Assembly: GCA_039815825.1 (NCBI GenBank)
Contig: JBCBYO010000022.1
Location: forward strand, 1 to 47,788
DNA length: 47,788 nucleotides
Reading direction: 5' to 3'
Origin: JBCBDX01 sp039815825
GTDB lineage: Bacteria > Pseudomonadota > Alphaproteobacteria > Rhizobiales > Rhizobiaceae
Both the position numbers and the translations under genes were made by a program. This document shows positions 17,445 through 25,431 of this stretch, in pieces (position 1 is the stretch's first letter; the number at the start of each line of letters is the position of its first letter). Under the pieces are notes generated by a model, which was not told the DNA's origin, did no database searches, and saw nothing but the letters and a program-made list of their open reading frames with translations.

Positions 17445-18347
17445 ATGAAAAATCTGACCCATTTGCAACGCCTTGAGGCGGAAAGCATACACATTATGCG
17501 CGAGGTCGCGGCGGAGGCTGAAAACCCCGTCATGCTCTACTCCATCGGCAAGGATTCCGCTGTCATGCTGCACCTTGCGCTGAAGGCCTTTTATCCCGCT
17601 CGCCCCCCATTTCCACTGCTCCATGTCGACACGACGTGGAAGTTTCAAGAGATGTACAAATTCCGCGCCAAGGTGGCGCAGGAAACCGGGATGAAGTTGA
17701 TCGTCCACACCAACCAGGAAGGTGTTGATCAAGGCGTCAATCCGTTTGATTTTGGCAGCGCCGCACACACCGACATTATGAAGACCCAAGCACTCAAACA
17801 AGCGCTTGATCTGCACAAGTTCGATGTGGCCTTTGGTGGTGCTCGGCGCGATGAGGAAAAATCTCGAGCGAAAGAACGCATATTCTCATTCCGTACATCT
17901 GATCATCGTTGGGACCCTAAAAACCAGCGGCCGGAACTTTGGAAGATTTACAATACACGCAAAGCGCCTGGCCAATCCATCCGCGTCTTTCCGCTGTCCA
18001 ATTGGACTGAGTTGGATATCTGGCAATATATCTATCTGGAGAACATCGACATCGTACCGCTCTACTATGCGGCGGAGCGGCCCGTGGTTGAATACAACAA
18101 CATGCTCATCATGGTCGACGATGACCGTATCCCAGAAAAGTACATGGGTTCAAAAAGGATGGCGACCGTTCGGTTCCGTACGTTGGGTTGTTATCCGCTA
18201 ACTGGTGCAGTTGAGAGCACGGCGGCCACACTTCCAGACATCATACAGGAAATGCTTTTGACCACGACGTCGGAAAGGCAAGGTCGAGCGATTGACCACG
18301 ACCAATCAGCGTCAATGGAGAAGAAAAAGCAGGAGGGGTATTTCTAA
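17445..18347 (+). CDS. cysD: Sulfate adenylyltransferase subunit 2
   Basis: 300-aa PP-loop ATP pyrophosphatase subunit that makes adenosine 5'-phosphosulfate with CysN. The PP-loop is YSIGKDSAVMLHLALKAF near residues 32-49; GGARRDEEKSRAKERIFSFR and NWTELDIWQYI are diagnostic. The stop overlaps the ATG of cysNC by one base. Confidence 0.97.
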   Translation: MKNLTHLQRLEAESIHIMREVAAEAENPVMLYSIGKDSAVMLHLALKAFYPARPPFPLLHVDTTWKFQEMYKFRAKVAQETGMKLIVHTNQEGVDQGVNPFDFGSAAHTDIMKTQALKQALDLHKFDVAFGGARRDEEKSRAKERIFSFRTSDHRWDPKNQRPELWKIYNTRKAPGQSIRVFPLSNWTELDIWQYIYLENIDIVPLYYAAERPVVEYNNMLIMVDDDRIPEKYMGSKRMATVRFRTLGCYPLTGAVESTAATLPDIIQEMLLTTTSERQGRAIDHDQSASMEKKKQEGYF

Positions 18348-20257
18348 TGGCTCATACCTCCGACCTTATTGCTGAAGATATCCTCGAGTATCTCAAACAG
18401 CACGAAGAAAAATCGCTGCTGCGTTTTATCACCTGCGGTAGTGTCGATGACGGAAAATCTACGCTGATCGGGCGCATGCTTTACGAAGCGAAGATGATCT
18501 TCGAAGATCAGCTCGCTGCGTTGGAAGCCGATTCAAAGCGGGTAGGCACGCAGGGCGAAGCTATCGACTTTGCGCTGCTGGTTGACGGTCTTGCATCCGA
18601 GCGGGAACAAGGCATCACCATCGATGTCGCATACCGTTTCTTCTCTACCGAAAAGCGTAAGTTTATCGTCGCCGATACGCCCGGTCACGAGCAATACACG
18701 CGCAACATGGCAACTGGTGGATCGACGGCTGATCTTGCGATTATTCTGGTCGATGCCCGTAAAGGAATTTTGACGCAGACGCGCCGACACTCCTTCATCT
18801 GTTCGACGCTTGGCATTCGCAACATTGTGCTCGCTGTCAACAAGATGGATTTGGTCGATTACAGCCAACGTGTGTTCAACGAAATTGACGAGCGTTACCG
18901 GGAATTCGCCGCTGACCTACCGGCGCTTGACCATATCGTCTCCATTCCGCTGTCCGCGCTGGAGGGCGACAATGTTACTGAACTTAGCGAAAATACATCT
19001 TGGTACAGTGGCACGCCCCTAATGCACCATTTGGAGACGGTCGAAGTCGAACAGGAGCTTGACGAAGGGCCGTTTCGCCTGCCGGTCCAATGGGTCAACC
19101 GTCCCGATCTCAATTTCCGTGGCTTTACGGGTCAGATTGCAACAGGCACTGTCAAACCCGGCGATAAAATCAAGGTTTTGCCGTCCGCAAAAGAGAGCAC
19201 CGTTTCGCGGATTGTTTCAATGGGCGGTGATCTTGGCCAAGCCCAAGCTGGGCAATCCATCACGCTCACACTTGAAGACGAGATCGATATCTCCCGTGGC
19301 GATCTGATTTGCAAAGCGGACCAGTTGGCCGAGACGGGCAGCCAGTTCGAAACCACCATCCTCTGGATGGCTGAACAGAAAATGTTTCCCGGTCGGACCT
19401 ACATTATGAAGGCAGGGTCGCAGACCGCACAGCTGACCGTCAATGCGCCTAAATACAAGATCAACGTCAACACCATGGCGCATGAAGCGGCCAAAAATTT
19501 GGAGTTGAACGAAATCGGTGTGTGCACTGTTTCGCTTGATCGCCGGATCGCCTTTGACCCCTATGATGTGAACCGTGAAACCGGCTCGTTTATCCTGATC
19601 GACAAGATTTCGAATGCGACGGTCGGCATGGGAACGCTGCACTTTGCTCTTCGGCGTTCATCGAACATCCATTGGCAGGCGACCGACGTGTCAAAACAGG
19701 CCCGTTCTGACATGAAAGGCCAAAAGCCATGCGTGCTTTGGTTCACTGGACTGTCGGGTTCGGGTAAGTCCACGATCGCAAACATTGTTGAGAAGAAATT
19801 GGCGGCCGCCACGATCCACACGATGCTGCTCGATGGTGACAATGTGCGTCATGGTCTCAATAAGGATCTGGGCTTCACCAATACCGACCGCGTGGAGAAT
19901 ATCAGGCGGGTGGCTGAAGTGTCGAAGCTGATGGTCGAAGCCGGGTTGATAACACTTGTGTCGTTCATATCACCATTCCGCGCAGAACGTCGTATGGCGC
20001 GCGAGATGTTGCCGGAAGGCGAGTTCATCACAATCTATGTGGACACACCGCTCAACGTCGCTGAAGAGCGCGATGTGAAGGGTCTCTACAAGAAAGCACG
20101 CGCCGGTGACATCAAGAACTTCACCGGGATCGACTCGCCTTATGAGGCACCCGAGAACGCTGAACTCACTTTGAACACGGTTGATATGACCGCCGAGCAA
20201 TGCGCGGATCGAGTGATCGATTACCTTGTTGAAAAAGGCTTTGTGGACATCGAGTAG
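18347..20257 (+). CDS. cysNC: Bifunctional sulfate adenylyltransferase subunit 1/adenylylsulfate kinase
   Basis: 636-aa fusion. The N-terminal GTPase (CysN) has FITCGSVDDGKSTLIGRMLY, DTPGHEQYTRNMATG and NKMDLVDY. The C-terminal adenylylsulfate kinase (CysC), from about residue 455, starts with GQKPCVLWFTGLSGSGKST and contains LDGDNVRHGLNKDLGF. The product is PAPS. The fusion is common in alphaproteobacteria (NodQ type). With cysQ next door and polysaccharide genes upstream, use for sulfation as well as for assimilation is possible; no PAPS reductase gene is in the window. A hairpin follows the stop. Confidence 0.97.
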   Translation: MAHTSDLIAEDILEYLKQHEEKSLLRFITCGSVDDGKSTLIGRMLYEAKMIFEDQLAALEADSKRVGTQGEAIDFALLVDGLASEREQGITIDVAYRFFSTEKRKFIVADTPGHEQYTRNMATGGSTADLAIILVDARKGILTQTRRHSFICSTLGIRNIVLAVNKMDLVDYSQRVFNEIDERYREFAADLPALDHIVSIPLSALEGDNVTELSENTSWYSGTPLMHHLETVEVEQELDEGPFRLPVQWVNRPDLNFRGFTGQIATGTVKPGDKIKVLPSAKESTVSRIVSMGGDLGQAQAGQSITLTLEDEIDISRGDLICKADQLAETGSQFETTILWMAEQKMFPGRTYIMKAGSQTAQLTVNAPKYKINVNTMAHEAAKNLELNEIGVCTVSLDRRIAFDPYDVNRETGSFILIDKISNATVGMGTLHFALRRSSNIHWQATDVSKQARSDMKGQKPCVLWFTGLSGSGKSTIANIVEKKLAAATIHTMLLDGDNVRHGLNKDLGFTNTDRVENIRRVAEVSKLMVEAGLITLVSFISPFRAERRMAREMLPEGEFITIYVDTPLNVAEERDVKGLYKKARAGDIKNFTGIDSPYEAPENAELTLNTVDMTAEQCADRVIDYLVEKGFVDIE

Positions 20258-20289
20258 CGACACTTTTTCGCGTGTCGAAAACATTCCAG

Positions 20290-20318
20290 AAGGCCTTGCT
20301 ATCGCCAAGGCCTTTGGA
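20290..20318 (+). terminator. Probable terminator after cysNC
   Basis: A perfect 9-bp stem (AAGGCCTTG at 20290-20298 and CAAGGCCTT at 20306-20314) is followed by a weak T-run. A smaller hairpin (CGACAC/GTGTCG) lies directly after the stop at 20258-20277. The pair would end the cys transcript before the tRNA gene. Confidence 0.6.
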
Positions 20319-20336
20319 TAAATGATCGCTCCGGAT

Positions 20337-20411
20337 TGGGGTGTAGCCAAGCGGTAAGGCAACTGTTTTTGGTACAGTGTACCGCAGGTTCGAATCCTGC
20401 CACCCCAGCCA
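20337..20411 (+). tRNA. tRNA-Gln (anticodon UUG)
   Basis: A complete cloverleaf of 75 bases including an encoded CCA. Acceptor arms are TGGGGTG and CACCCCA. The anticodon stem ACTGT/ACAGT encloses the loop TTTTGGT with anticodon TTG, and the T arm GCAGG-TTCGAAT-CCTGC is standard. No duplicated 3' tRNA end is seen elsewhere in the window. Confidence 0.97.
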
Positions 20412-20483
20412 ACCACTCCCGTAATTATGGGCCTGTACATATTTGACCGGCGTTCAGCCCGCGCCGATATGGCAGGTTGGATT

Positions 20484-20635
20484 TATACGTTCAGCACCAA
20501 AGCTGTGTCGTGAAACCTTCAAACTCTTCTGTCACCGTGAAGTGCATATGACCCGAATGAATTTGTGGTCGCGCGCTCCGTGCGATCATGACCGCTAACC
20601 CCCGCCCCCAAGTCTTTGGAAGTGAGGTACAAGCC
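20484..20635 (+). promoter_or_regulatory. Orphan copy of the second phnM promoter region
   Basis: This stretch aligns along its whole length with the reverse complement of about 41929-42080, the upstream region of the intact phnM-like gene. Shared words include GCTGTGTCG, AAACCTTCAAACTCT, CCGAATGAATTTG and GTGAGGTACAAGC, the last followed by an ATG in both. It includes one good half-site of the proposed PhnF operator (GAATGAATTTG at 20555-20565) and CTGTCAC at 20529-20535, a possible single Pho-box unit. It now drives only a gene fragment, though a transcript could continue into the DUF3626 gene. Confidence 0.8.
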
Positions 20636-20765
20636 ATGATTATCATCTTTGCGGGTGAACGGGTGTATCTGCGCGATCAAATCATTGAAACCAACGTGAT
20701 TATCGAACGCCGGCGTGATTGCAGCTGTCGGCTCTGAAACAAAGGGTGGGGTCGTGGATGGTTTT
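20636..20765 (+). pseudogene. Truncated, frameshifted relic of a phnM-like gene
   Basis: Starting at ATG 20636, the translation MIIIFAGERVYLRDQIIETN matches the start of the intact gene at 41928 (MITTFAGAQVYLPNEIVETN). The match then jumps frame near 20710: the second frame reads GVIAAVGSETKGGVVDG, against GVIAAVGSDTKGRIIDA in the intact protein. The original frame stops at TGA 20735-20737. All similarity ends near 20765, so only about 43 of 403 codons remain. A one-base indel plus a large 3' deletion explain it. The relic points toward the phn cluster, as does the intact copy on the other side. Confidence 0.85.
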
Positions 20766-20785
20766 GGTGTCTAAGCGAGGTAGCT

Positions 20786-21655
20786 TTGAGTTCAAAAACG
20801 ATAGGGCGGGCCATTACAAACGTGGAACAATGGAGTTGCGGTGCACCGCTTGATCCTCGTCTTCGCGTTACAATCAACTTTCATCCCGACCTCTTGATCA
20901 ACGATGAGCTCCTTATTCAAAAGCTGGTCCGCGACAGATCCTATCAGTCACAGTTTTTGACCGGCATTAGCAATGGCGGGCTGACGGCCTTTCGCGGTGG
21001 GGATCGTTGGAATTGGGAAAGCCGGATTTTTGACACTGCCTATGACGCAGCGCCAGATGCATTGCGACCCAAATACGGTGCCTTGAACTACGAGCGCAGG
21101 GGCACGGGTGCATCGCCGCGCTTCGGCTCTTGCCACCTTCGCCTTGCCGAGCACACGCTCGACAGATGCACCTTCTGTTACCCTGACAGTCATTTGGAGC
21201 CGTCGGACTTCGGAACTAAGGATCGGATGAATTTGATTGAAAAAGCAAAAGACAACGTTGGAAACCTTGATGTCCTCGACAATTACGTAGAAGCTCATGT
21301 GCACGGCCCGGTTTCTTTAAATGACGACATAGAAGCCGTTGTTCTCGATCCGACATTTAAAGGGACGCAGATTGAAGATGCAGCCGATCAACTAGGCGTT
21401 CCAGTGGAGTGGCACGCTGGCTATCGGCTGCCACGTGAATTGGTCGACAAGGCTGTCGCGTATCGTGGCCCAGAGATTGCAAATTACATTCGCACCACTT
21501 TTGGCGATAAAGACCTAGTGCCGGCTGACTTGATACCAAAACGACAAGCGGCAGACGATTTTGCAACGTTGAAGAAGGTTTGGCACTGTATCGCCAAATT
21601 TGGTGATCCGGACGCCTTTGCGAAAAGCGAACGCGCTGAAGAGAAGTTGCCTTAA
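20786..21655 (+). CDS. DUF3626 family protein
   Basis: 289-aa protein of unknown function. Characteristic blocks of the family are seen: VTINFHPDLL (about 30), SQFLTGISNGGLTAFRGGDRW (about 53-73), RPKYGALNYERRGTGASPRFGSCHLRL (about 93-120) and VEAHVHGPVSLNDDIEAVVLDP. The TTG start at 20786 has GAGG five bases upstream. No signal peptide or membrane helix is seen. The biochemical role is not known to me; the conserved His, Arg and Asp residues suggest an enzyme. It sits between two gene relics, in a zone that looks like a site of past rearrangement. Confidence 0.82.
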   Translation: MSSKTIGRAITNVEQWSCGAPLDPRLRVTINFHPDLLINDELLIQKLVRDRSYQSQFLTGISNGGLTAFRGGDRWNWESRIFDTAYDAAPDALRPKYGALNYERRGTGASPRFGSCHLRLAEHTLDRCTFCYPDSHLEPSDFGTKDRMNLIEKAKDNVGNLDVLDNYVEAHVHGPVSLNDDIEAVVLDPTFKGTQIEDAADQLGVPVEWHAGYRLPRELVDKAVAYRGPEIANYIRTTFGDKDLVPADLIPKRQAADDFATLKKVWHCIAKFGDPDAFAKSERAEEKLP

Positions 21656-22011
21656 CCGCATCGCCTGAGATCTGTTCGAAAGCCTCTATGCCCTCAAAAA
21701 CTCGCTGGAAACGGTTTTTTACGAACGATGATCTGGTGCGGGATCACTTTTTGCCTTTGTACCAAGTGTTCGGCAATAAGCCACTGTAACCGGTCTAGGC
21801 AATATGACATCACCATTGGTGCATTTAGCCAACCTTGAACGGTAAATCAGGTGTCCATACGGTAGCATGTATGGTCAGTGGAGCTTGCACAAGGTGTGGT
21901 GGATTTCCAGCGCAGCCCTACGTCGTTGGCCGCGCTACCGCCATCCCCAGCTGGTACCACTGGGTTAGACTGCAAATCGTGGCTATGCCTTTGCCGAACG
22001 TCAATGGCTAG

Positions 22012-22084
22012 ATGTCCGCTTTGGGCTGGAAGCGCAATTAAGCGAGTGTAGTTAGCTTGTCCGCTTCGAGCCCAAAGTGGACAT
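22012..22084. repeat. Imperfect inverted repeat (ATGTCCGCTTTGGGCT type)
   Basis: Left arm 22012-22036 and right arm 22059-22084 are reverse complements with few mismatches (ATGTCCGCTTTGGGCT against ATGTCCACTTTGGGCT read from the other strand). The 22-base spacer would be the loop. Short palindromes of this kind recur in many alphaproteobacterial genomes as dispersed elements; that assignment is from memory. A further partial copy may be present at 22150-22170 (GAAAGCGGACC). Confidence 0.6.
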
Positions 22085-22203
22085 TCGAGAAAGACCATTG
22101 CATTGGTAAAACCGACCCGTAGCAAACATTAGAGCTGCAAGTGCCGATTTCCGGAAAGCGGACCTTTGTAATATTGCGTGTCAAACCGTGGTAGAGGTCC
22201 GCT

Positions 22204-22455
22204 ATGCGGACCTTCAAAGATGGGGCGTTTGACTATGTCCTGCCATTTAATGTCATTACTATGGTGATGAGACTATGGTGATGAGGCAGTGCTGCAAAAG
22301 ACAATCGCCAAGTTTACCCGGGTGCTAAGACCATGCGTAATCTACCAGGGAAAGATGCTCTCCATGCGGCGCTTTGACTAAGGTCTCGGCGTTGAAATCT
22401 CCGGCGACACATGGGTTCAACCTGACGGCCGCGAATGTCTCGAGCGTTTTTTTAT
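22204..22455 (+). pseudogene. Decayed class I SAM-dependent methyltransferase fragment
   Basis: Joined across frames, the translation reads FKDGAFDYVLPFNVIT, then YYGDEAVLQKTIAKFTRVLRP, VIYQGKMLSMRRFD and GLGVEISGDTWVQPDG. This is the middle and end of a SAM methyltransferase (the usual FDYV...ITYHGDE...ARVLRPGG...QGTMLSKRN pattern). It is broken by a 14-base tandem duplication at 22258-22285, by loss of the GG in RPGG and by an in-frame TAA after RRFD. The N-terminal SAM-binding part is not recognisable. Confidence 0.72.
22258..22285 (+). repeat. 14-base tandem duplication
   Basis: ACTATGGTGATGAG occurs twice head to tail at 22258-22271 and 22272-22285. Removing one copy restores the reading frame across ...NVITYYGDEAVL..., so the duplication is a direct cause of gene inactivation in the methyltransferase relic. 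Confidence 0.9.
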
Positions 22456-22644
22456 TTGATGACCGGTCTTTGAAAGACGCGGACCACAAGCCGTTTCACC
22501 CGCAAAAGCGGGCCTCATGGCGTTGGCGAGACTGATTGCGCAAAAACGCTAAACTGGCCCCGTTGCCCGCCGATGACTTCTCGTTAAGGAAATCCGCGCT
22601 TGCCAAGTCGGCGAGCCGCGCTTTGTCACAAAACACCACAAAAC

Positions 22645-22673
22645 CTGTCACGCGATTGTCACGCGCTTGACGT
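22645..22673 (+). promoter_or_regulatory. Pho box upstream of phnF
   Basis: Three 7-base units spaced exactly 11 bases apart: CTGTCAC (22645), TTGTCAC (22656) and TTGACGT (22667). This is the PhoB direct-repeat arrangement (TGTCA units on one face of the helix), and it indicates activation of phnF and the following operon under phosphate starvation. The third unit is weaker. It ends 6 bases before the PhnF operator. Confidence 0.8.
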
Positions 22674-22678
22674 ACCCA

Positions 22679-22700
22679 CAAATTCATTCGAATGATTTTG
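22679..22700 (+). promoter_or_regulatory. Proposed PhnF operator at phnF
   Basis: CAAATTCATTC is followed directly by GAATGATTTTG, a near-perfect palindrome that ends two bases before the phnF ATG at 22703. Its position over the expected transcription or translation start suggests autorepression. The same palindrome recurs before phnC and before the second phnM gene, and a half-site is kept in the relic promoter. That PhnF binds it is inferred from these positions. Confidence 0.75.
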
Positions 22701-22702
22701 CC

Positions 22703-23428
22703 ATGAATAAAATGACTTGGACCATGATCCGCGACACACTAGCGAGCGAGATTGCAGACGGGACACTCAATCCGGGTGATCAATTGCCGACAGAGCCGGA
22801 ATTGGTGACCCGTTTCGGCGCTGGCCGCCATTCTGTCCGGCGCGCAATTGATGCGCTGGCGCGCGAAGGCAAACTAAGTGTCGAACAGGGCCGCGGGACA
22901 TTTATCGATTCTCCACCGCTTCTGACCTATTCGGTCGGAAAGCGAACCCGCTTGCGTAAAAATCTTTTGCCGCATGGATATAAAGTGACTGGTGATTTGC
23001 TCGGCGCAGAGCAAATAGTCGCTAGTGATCGGGTCGCTGCCGCGCTGAACCTGCCGTTTGGTGCAAAAGTTATCGAAAGCCGTCGCATCACCTATGCCGA
23101 TGATGTGCCGATAGCATTCGGTTCTGTGTTTCATGACGCTGAACGCTTTGCAGATATTGTTGAACGGCGTGATCTGTTGGGGTCCACAACGGAAACTTAT
23201 AAATCGTATGGGATCGACGATTATGTTCGCGGCGAGACGAGCATGTATGCGCGCCCGGCAAAGCCGTTTGAGGCTGAAACCCTTCGCCAACACTCAGATA
23301 TGCCGGTGATGATTGTTCAGGCATTGGACACTGAATTGGGCGGTAGGCCGCTCAGTTATTCAAAGGTTATTTGGGCAGCGGGGCGGGTGCGTTTTGCGAT
23401 GAAGCCGGGGGATCAGGAAAATGGATGA
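22703..23428 (+). CDS. phnF: PhnF-type GntR/HutC family transcriptional regulator
   Basis: About 241 aa from ATG 22703. The N-terminal winged helix is typical GntR: TMIRDTLASEIADGTLNPGDQLPTEPELVTRFGAGRHSVRRAIDALAREGKLSVEQGRGTFI. The C-terminal UTRA ligand-binding domain has the SRRITYADDVPIAFGSVFHDAERF and LSYSKVIWAAGRVRF blocks. PhnF proteins repress phosphonate genes in response to a metabolite. The gene end overlaps the phnG start by 8 bases. A phnF at the head of a phnG-M operon is a common arrangement. Confidence 0.93.
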   Translation: MNKMTWTMIRDTLASEIADGTLNPGDQLPTEPELVTRFGAGRHSVRRAIDALAREGKLSVEQGRGTFIDSPPLLTYSVGKRTRLRKNLLPHGYKVTGDLLGAEQIVASDRVAAALNLPFGAKVIESRRITYADDVPIAFGSVFHDAERFADIVERRDLLGSTTETYKSYGIDDYVRGETSMYARPAKPFEAETLRQHSDMPVMIVQALDTELGGRPLSYSKVIWAAGRVRFAMKPGDQENG

Positions 23429-23837
23429 AACCGATGCTCGTTTGAATGTTTTGGCGAGAGCCAATGCAGCACGGTTGAAAAAATTTGCCGAAAGCCTGAT
23501 TGGGCATTTGGGTCAGATTGAAGTGCTTCACAGCCGCACCGGTCTCGTTATGGTTCCCATGCGTGACACTGCTCAAGGCACCAATTTCCATTTGGGGGAA
23601 GTGCTTGTGAGCGAGGCGCACATCCAAAGTGATCATCATCAAGGCTATGGAATGCGGCGCGGTCACGATCTCGAGGCTTCGATGGCTATGGCTTTGGTCG
23701 ATCTGGCACTGCAGCGCGGCATCGCGAGCGACAATTGTTCTGCATTTATAGCTGAGGAAGCCGCGGCCATTGAACATGCAGACGTGGAAACGCTCAAGCG
23801 CGTAGAAGCAACACGCGTAGACATGGAGACCTTCTAA
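23421..23837 (+). CDS. phnG: PhnG, C-P lyase core complex subunit
   Basis: 138 aa, a little shorter than the Escherichia coli protein (150). It forms the (GHIJ)2 core complex with PhnH, I and J. The motifs TGLVMVPMRDTAQGTNFHLGEVLVSEA and GYGMRRGHDLEASMAMALVDLAL correspond to the family core (TGLVQ...GERFF.GE...GYG...GRD...A...A..DA). Its stop overlaps the phnH start by one base. Confidence 0.95.
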   Translation: MDETDARLNVLARANAARLKKFAESLIGHLGQIEVLHSRTGLVMVPMRDTAQGTNFHLGEVLVSEAHIQSDHHQGYGMRRGHDLEASMAMALVDLALQRGIASDNCSAFIAEEAAAIEHADVETLKRVEATRVDMETF

Positions 23838-24373
23838 TGAGTGCTCTTCCCACGCCGACCTTAGAAGAGAGGCAGGCCAACGCGACCTTCGATGCTCTAA
23901 TTTGGAGCCTCAGCCGACCGGGCCTGAGCCGTTCGTTGCCTGATGAAGGTGAAACGCCGATCGTCGATGCGCTTATCGATCGGGAATGTAATGTTTTTAG
24001 CGCTGATGCGCTCCTTATGCCCGCCATCTTACGCACTGGTGCGCACATTGCAGAGCTGGCTGAAGCCGATCACGTTTTTCTGGGCCACATGGAAAGCTCC
24101 GACCCGCTTCAGGTGATCAAGCAGGGTTCGGACCTTTATCCCGATGACGGTGCCACCGTAATCGTTCGTGCCAAGTTCGGAGGTGGTGATCGGTTGCGGT
24201 TTTCCGGCCCCGGCGTGGACGGTGTTGAAGAATTATCTGTTTCGGGTTTACCCCATGGGTTCTGGCAAATCCGCGCGCAAATCATGCGTTATCCAATGGG
24301 ATTTGATCTTTTTTTGCTGGATGGTTCCGACATCGTCGGCGTCCCGCGCTCTACCATTGTTGAGGTACTGTAA
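23837..24373 (+). CDS. phnH: PhnH, C-P lyase core complex subunit
   Basis: 178 aa. The family pattern is clear: ATFDALIWSLSRPGLSRSL at the N-terminus (usual FR..M.AMSRPG), GTDLYP-like SDLYPDDGATVIV, LRFSGPGVDG and YPMGFDLFLLDGSDIVGVPRST. PhnH stabilises the core complex and has a PLP-transferase-like fold without PLP. One-base overlaps join it to phnG and phnI. Confidence 0.95.
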   Translation: MSALPTPTLEERQANATFDALIWSLSRPGLSRSLPDEGETPIVDALIDRECNVFSADALLMPAILRTGAHIAELAEADHVFLGHMESSDPLQVIKQGSDLYPDDGATVIVRAKFGGGDRLRFSGPGVDGVEELSVSGLPHGFWQIRAQIMRYPMGFDLFLLDGSDIVGVPRSTIVEVL

Positions 24374-25431
24374 TGGCTTATGTGGCGACCCGTGGCGGTG
24401 AGCGCGCCATTGAACAATCCGAGCGCCTTTTCCGCCAGGAGATGGGGGCTATTGATGCAGATCGCGTTGCGACAGTCAAAAAGAGTTTGCCATATCTGAT
24501 CGATCGGGTGATGGGCGAAGCTTCGCTTTATGATGAGGACCTTGCCGCGCTCGCTTTGGCCCAGACGGGGGGCGAGATGTTCGAGGCGGTTCTGCTTCTG
24601 CGCGCTTGGCGGACCACCCAACCGCGCCTGGCCGTGGCAGAACCCGTTGAGCAGGATGGATTGTTCACACACCGGCGCATTTCTGCGGCGTTTAAAGACA
24701 TTCCAGGCGGCCAGGTTTTGGGGCCGACGCTCGACTATGCGCACCGTATTTTGGCGACCGAAGTTCTAAAGGGCGATGTTTTTGAACCGACACCGGTTGA
24801 TGTAGCTGAGAAACCTGCGCCGGCGTCGCAGCCTTCGGTTAGCGCGTGGCAAGCTGAGAACGATCTGGTCGATTTACCGGACGCTGATACGACAAAGGGT
24901 AACGACATCCCGGACCTCACCCGTGAACCGCTGCTTTTTCCTTCCAAGCGTGCGCACACGTTGCAGAGCCTAGCTCGTGCGGAAACTGGTGGCGCGCTGG
25001 CGCTCGGCTATTCGGCCATGCGCGGTTACGGATCTGCGCATCCGACGGTAAACGAAGTTCGTTTGGCAGAGGCGGAGATCGTGGTCTCGCACCCGGATGG
25101 GAGAGCGTTTTCGGCGGGCCGGGTAAAAGTCAGTCAAGCTGAAGTGGTCGACAAAAAGGGCGAGAAACTCAGCCTCGGCTATTCGGCAACCTTCGGTTGG
25201 AACGAGGTTAAAGTGATTGCGGCAGCAACGCTCGATCTAAACAGCCCCGGTGCTGAAAAGGGCTCGGCGACCGAAGAAGAATTCTTCCTTTATCATACAG
25301 AAGGTGTGGAGAGCTCTGGCTTCTGCATCCACTTCAAGCTGCCGCATTACGTCACTTTCCAATCCTCGCTGGATGCGATGCGTGATGCGAAGGCCAAAAA
25401 GGCAGCCCAACAGATGGAGCCAGCCGAATGA
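24373..25431 (+). CDS. phnI: PhnI, C-P lyase core complex subunit
   Basis: 352 aa, normal length. In Escherichia coli PhnI, with PhnG, H and L, makes alpha-D-ribose 1-phosphonate 5-triphosphate from ATP and the phosphonate, and alone acts as a nucleosidase. Conserved blocks include YVATRGGERAIEQSE, RRISAAFKDIPGGQVLGPTLDY and LALGYSAMRGYGSAHP. The metal-binding HFKLPHYVTF has both histidines (His320 and His325, equal to His328/His333 of E. coli). PhnI thus looks fully intact, in contrast to PhnJ. ATGA overlap with phnJ. Confidence 0.96.
   Translation: MAYVATRGGERAIEQSERLFRQEMGAIDADRVATVKKSLPYLIDRVMGEASLYDEDLAALALAQTGGEMFEAVLLLRAWRTTQPRLAVAEPVEQDGLFTHRRISAAFKDIPGGQVLGPTLDYAHRILATEVLKGDVFEPTPVDVAEKPAPASQPSVSAWQAENDLVDLPDADTTKGNDIPDLTREPLLFPSKRAHTLQSLARAETGGALALGYSAMRGYGSAHPTVNEVRLAEAEIVVSHPDGRAFSAGRVKVSQAEVVDKKGEKLSLGYSATFGWNEVKVIAAATLDLNSPGAEKGSATEEEFFLYHTEGVESSGFCIHFKLPHYVTFQSSLDAMRDAKAKKAAQQMEPAE

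Larger units (their letters stand above)
21656..22644. other. Gene-poor, decayed region before phnF
   Basis: About 1 kb without an intact gene. It holds an inverted repeat of a dispersed-repeat type (22012-22084), remnants of a SAM-dependent methyltransferase (22204-22455) and a 14-base tandem duplication. The frame open on the minus strand at 21847-22125 is best explained as an accidental frame through the inverted repeat. Nothing is recognised in 21660-21840. Confidence 0.6.

Noticed and set aside
20337..20411. tRNA-Gln as an attachment site with a duplicated end
   Set aside because: No second copy of the tRNA 3' end was seen in the window and no integrase gene is present.
21847..22125. 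A 92-codon minus-strand frame
   Set aside because: It runs through an inverted dispersed repeat and its translation resembles the spurious products such repeats give (ECPLWARSG type), so I do not call a gene.
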